Assembly (NCBI GenBank): GCA_015232935.1
Contig: JADFYT010000107.1
Span: forward strand, 1-7,321
From: Desulfamplus sp.
GTDB taxonomy: Bacteria > Desulfobacterota > Desulfobacteria > Desulfobacterales > Desulfobacteraceae
Length of the DNA stretch: 7,321 nucleotides
Direction of reading: 5' to 3'
Position 1 is the first letter of the stretch. The number at the start of each line of letters is the position of its first letter. Made by a program: the position numbers and the translations under genes. The notes beneath the pieces were generated by a model that searched no databases, was not told where the DNA came from, and saw nothing but the letters and a program-made list of their open reading frames with translations. Below are positions 6,709-7,321 of the stretch, piece by piece.

Positions 6709-6768
6709 TTTACCGTGAAAACAGAATCTGATTTTCATGGTTAGAGGTGTCCAAAAAACACGGACATG
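6709..6768. repeat. Diverged single copy of the 64-bp double-hairpin repeat
   Basis: These 60 bases align without gaps to 7196-7255 with 41 identical positions, including the opening TTTACCGTGAAAACA and the later TTTTCATG and CATG. The first half folds into ten pairs (A6712-A6721 with T6732-T6741, one wobble), then a bulge, three more pairs and an AAT loop. The second half has TGTCC pairing with GGACA around a nine-base loop. Both hairpins of the tandem units are thus kept although the sequence has drifted. It lies between the membrane-protein gene and the convergent Cys-rich gene and might serve as a terminator for either, but no T-tract follows on the + strand. Confidence 0.65.
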
Positions 6769-6773
6769 CCGGT

Positions 6774-7055
6774 TTAGCTGCCGGTAGTTGATGACCTGTT
6801 TTTAGCTTGCTGAATCAAATCATAAAGAGTGTTTATCTTGCTTGCCGGTTTTGCAAGAATACTCTTTTGCTCTTCCTCTGTATAGTTTTCTTTCATGTAA
6901 TCTGCAACAGGAAGCCTTTCAAACCAGCAATCTATTATCCTGAAACATGGAATGTCATTTCTGGCAATCCTGCAATAGGAAAAAGAGACTTCATGGCCAA
7001 GCATGCGGCAATATCCAGATTCCGAGTCAAATCTGTCTTTATTCCTGTCATTCAT
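6774..7055 (-). CDS. Small Cys-rich protein, function unknown
   Basis: The product of about 93 residues carries four Cys (16, 28, 37 and 43, counted from the ATG at 7055) and a His (21) in the pattern CRMLGHEVSFSYC then PCFRIIDCW. This could form a metal or Fe-S site. The second half is mostly helical and charged (YMKENYTEEEQK, then INTLYDLIQQAKN). I believe similar small proteins are common in sulfate-reducing bacteria, but I know no function. There is no signal peptide or membrane helix. Starts are uncertain: ATG 7055 has GGA seven bases upstream; ATG 7067 has no ribosome site; TTG 7088 falls in the T-tract of a terminator and is unlikely. An intrinsic terminator ends about 30 bases before the start, so either transcription reads through or a promoter sits very close. 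Confidence 0.65.
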   Translation of the reverse strand: MNDRNKDRFDSESGYCRMLGHEVSFSYCRIARNDIPCFRIIDCWFERLPVADYMKENYTEEEQKSILAKPASKINTLYDLIQQAKNRSSTTGS

Positions 7056-7086
7056 GTGAATATCCATTTTTAAATCAAAAACAATC

Positions 7087-7122
7087 AAAAAAAACAGGGG
7101 GCATATGTTTGTTGCCCCCCTG
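7087..7122 (-). terminator. Strong intrinsic terminator on the - strand
   Basis: On the - strand a GC-rich stem is followed at once by eight T. The stem pairs C7095-A7096 with T7121-G7122, then, past a bulged C7120, G7097-A7103 with T7113-C7119; the loop is nine bases. The T-tract is the complement of A7087-A7094. No T-tract exists for the + strand. It begins five bases after the stop of an 18-codon ORF and ends 19-31 bases before the likely start of the Cys-rich gene. Confidence 0.85.
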
Positions 7123-7127
7123 AAATA

Positions 7128-7184
7128 CTACGTATGCAATTTATTATTTGAAATCAATTTGAGATAGCTGTAACTCCCCTCCAT
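7128..7184 (-). CDS. Possible 18-codon ORF with strong ribosome site (leader peptide or microprotein)
   Basis: On the - strand AAAGGAG is followed after seven bases by ATG, and the frame runs 18 codons (MEGSYSYLKLISNNKLHT) to TAG. The ribosome site is the best-placed one on this side of the window, and the stop is directly followed by the intrinsic terminator, so the unit has a complete gene-like layout. Because the Cys-rich gene begins only just past the terminator, it could be a leader peptide controlling attenuation. However, no single amino acid dominates (three Ser, three Leu, two each of Tyr, Lys and Asn), which argues against classical amino-acid attenuation. It might instead be a microprotein or chance. 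The tandem 64-bp repeats lie directly upstream, and the ribosome site abuts their edge. Confidence 0.4.
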   Translation of the reverse strand: MEGSYSYLKLISNNKLHT

Positions 7185-7195
7185 GTTTTTTCTCC

Positions 7196-7259
7196 TTTAC
7201 CGTGAAAACACATCATGGTTTTCATGCACGGGGTGGCCGAATATAGTCGGTCATGAAAG
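7196..7259. repeat. 64-bp double-hairpin repeat, tandem unit 1
   Basis: This first tandem unit begins TTTACCGTG. Hairpin 1 pairs CGTGAAAAC (7201-7209) with GTTTTCATG (7218-7226), nine pairs including one G-T wobble, with an eight-base loop. Hairpin 2 pairs TGGCCGA (7234-7240) with TCGGTCA (7247-7253), seven pairs including one wobble, with loop ATATAG. The unit is repeated at once with a single base change. A 64-base period is not a multiple of three, so it is not a coding repeat. Confidence 0.9.
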
Positions 7260-7321
7260 TTTACCATGAAAACACATCATGGTTTTCATGCACGGGGTGG
7301 CCGAATATAGTCGGTCATGAA
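7260..7321. repeat. 64-bp double-hairpin repeat, tandem unit 2, cut by window end
   Basis: The 62 visible bases match unit 1 except A7266 in place of G7202. That change turns the single wobble of hairpin 1 into an A-T pair, giving a perfect nine-pair stem CATGAAAAC/GTTTTCATG. Hairpin 2 is identical. The match runs to the last base of the window, so the array probably continues to the right. There are no unique spacers between units, so it is not a CRISPR array. Confidence 0.9.

Noticed and set aside
7086..7088. TTG as start of the Cys-rich protein
   Set aside because: It overlaps the T-tract end of the intrinsic terminator and has no ribosome site.
7196..7321. CRISPR array
   Set aside because: The units follow one another directly with the same sequence through the whole 64-base period; there are no variable spacers.

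Overview
The window looks like a piece of chromosome from an anaerobic bacterium. The best guess is a sulfate reducer or related member of the Desulfobacterota (Desulfobacterales-like). This rests on the gene content (a ferredoxin-dependent 2-oxoacid oxidoreductase, an ADP-forming acyl-CoA synthetase, small Cys-rich proteins of a kind I associate with that group) and on the moderate G+C. The taxon is inference; no rRNA or marker gene is present.

Left block, + strand, 1-3720: a four-subunit 2-oxoacid:ferredoxin oxidoreductase operon. In order it holds a two-cluster ferredoxin subunit cut by the window edge, a VorB-type alpha subunit, a TPP-binding beta subunit and a gamma subunit. A tandem ACT-domain protein (a likely amino-acid sensor) and a tiny Cys/His-rich protein with B-box-like zinc ligand spacing follow on the same strand. 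A 10-14 bp hairpin lies between these last two genes.

Middle block, - strand, 3764-6301: one large gene for a single-chain NDP-forming acetyl/acyl-CoA synthetase. Its ATP-grasp (beta) half comes before its CoA-binding/ligase (alpha) half, and a Ser/Asn/Ala-rich insert encoded by 18-bp tandem repeats interrupts it. It converges on the left block. Together the enzymes could oxidise a 2-oxoacid to acyl-CoA plus reduced ferredoxin and then recover ATP from the acyl-CoA.

Right block, 6302-7321: a short divergent promoter region, a 75-residue two-helix membrane protein (+), a Cys-rich protein of about 93 residues (-), and a non-coding zone. On the - strand that zone carries a well-formed ribosome binding site, an 18-codon ORF and a strong intrinsic terminator, all immediately upstream of the Cys-rich gene. 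The window ends in at least two tandem 64-bp units, each predicted to fold into two hairpins. A diverged single copy of the same unit (41/60 identical without gaps) lies about 490 bp away at 6709-6768. This right-hand zone is the least explained part of the window.
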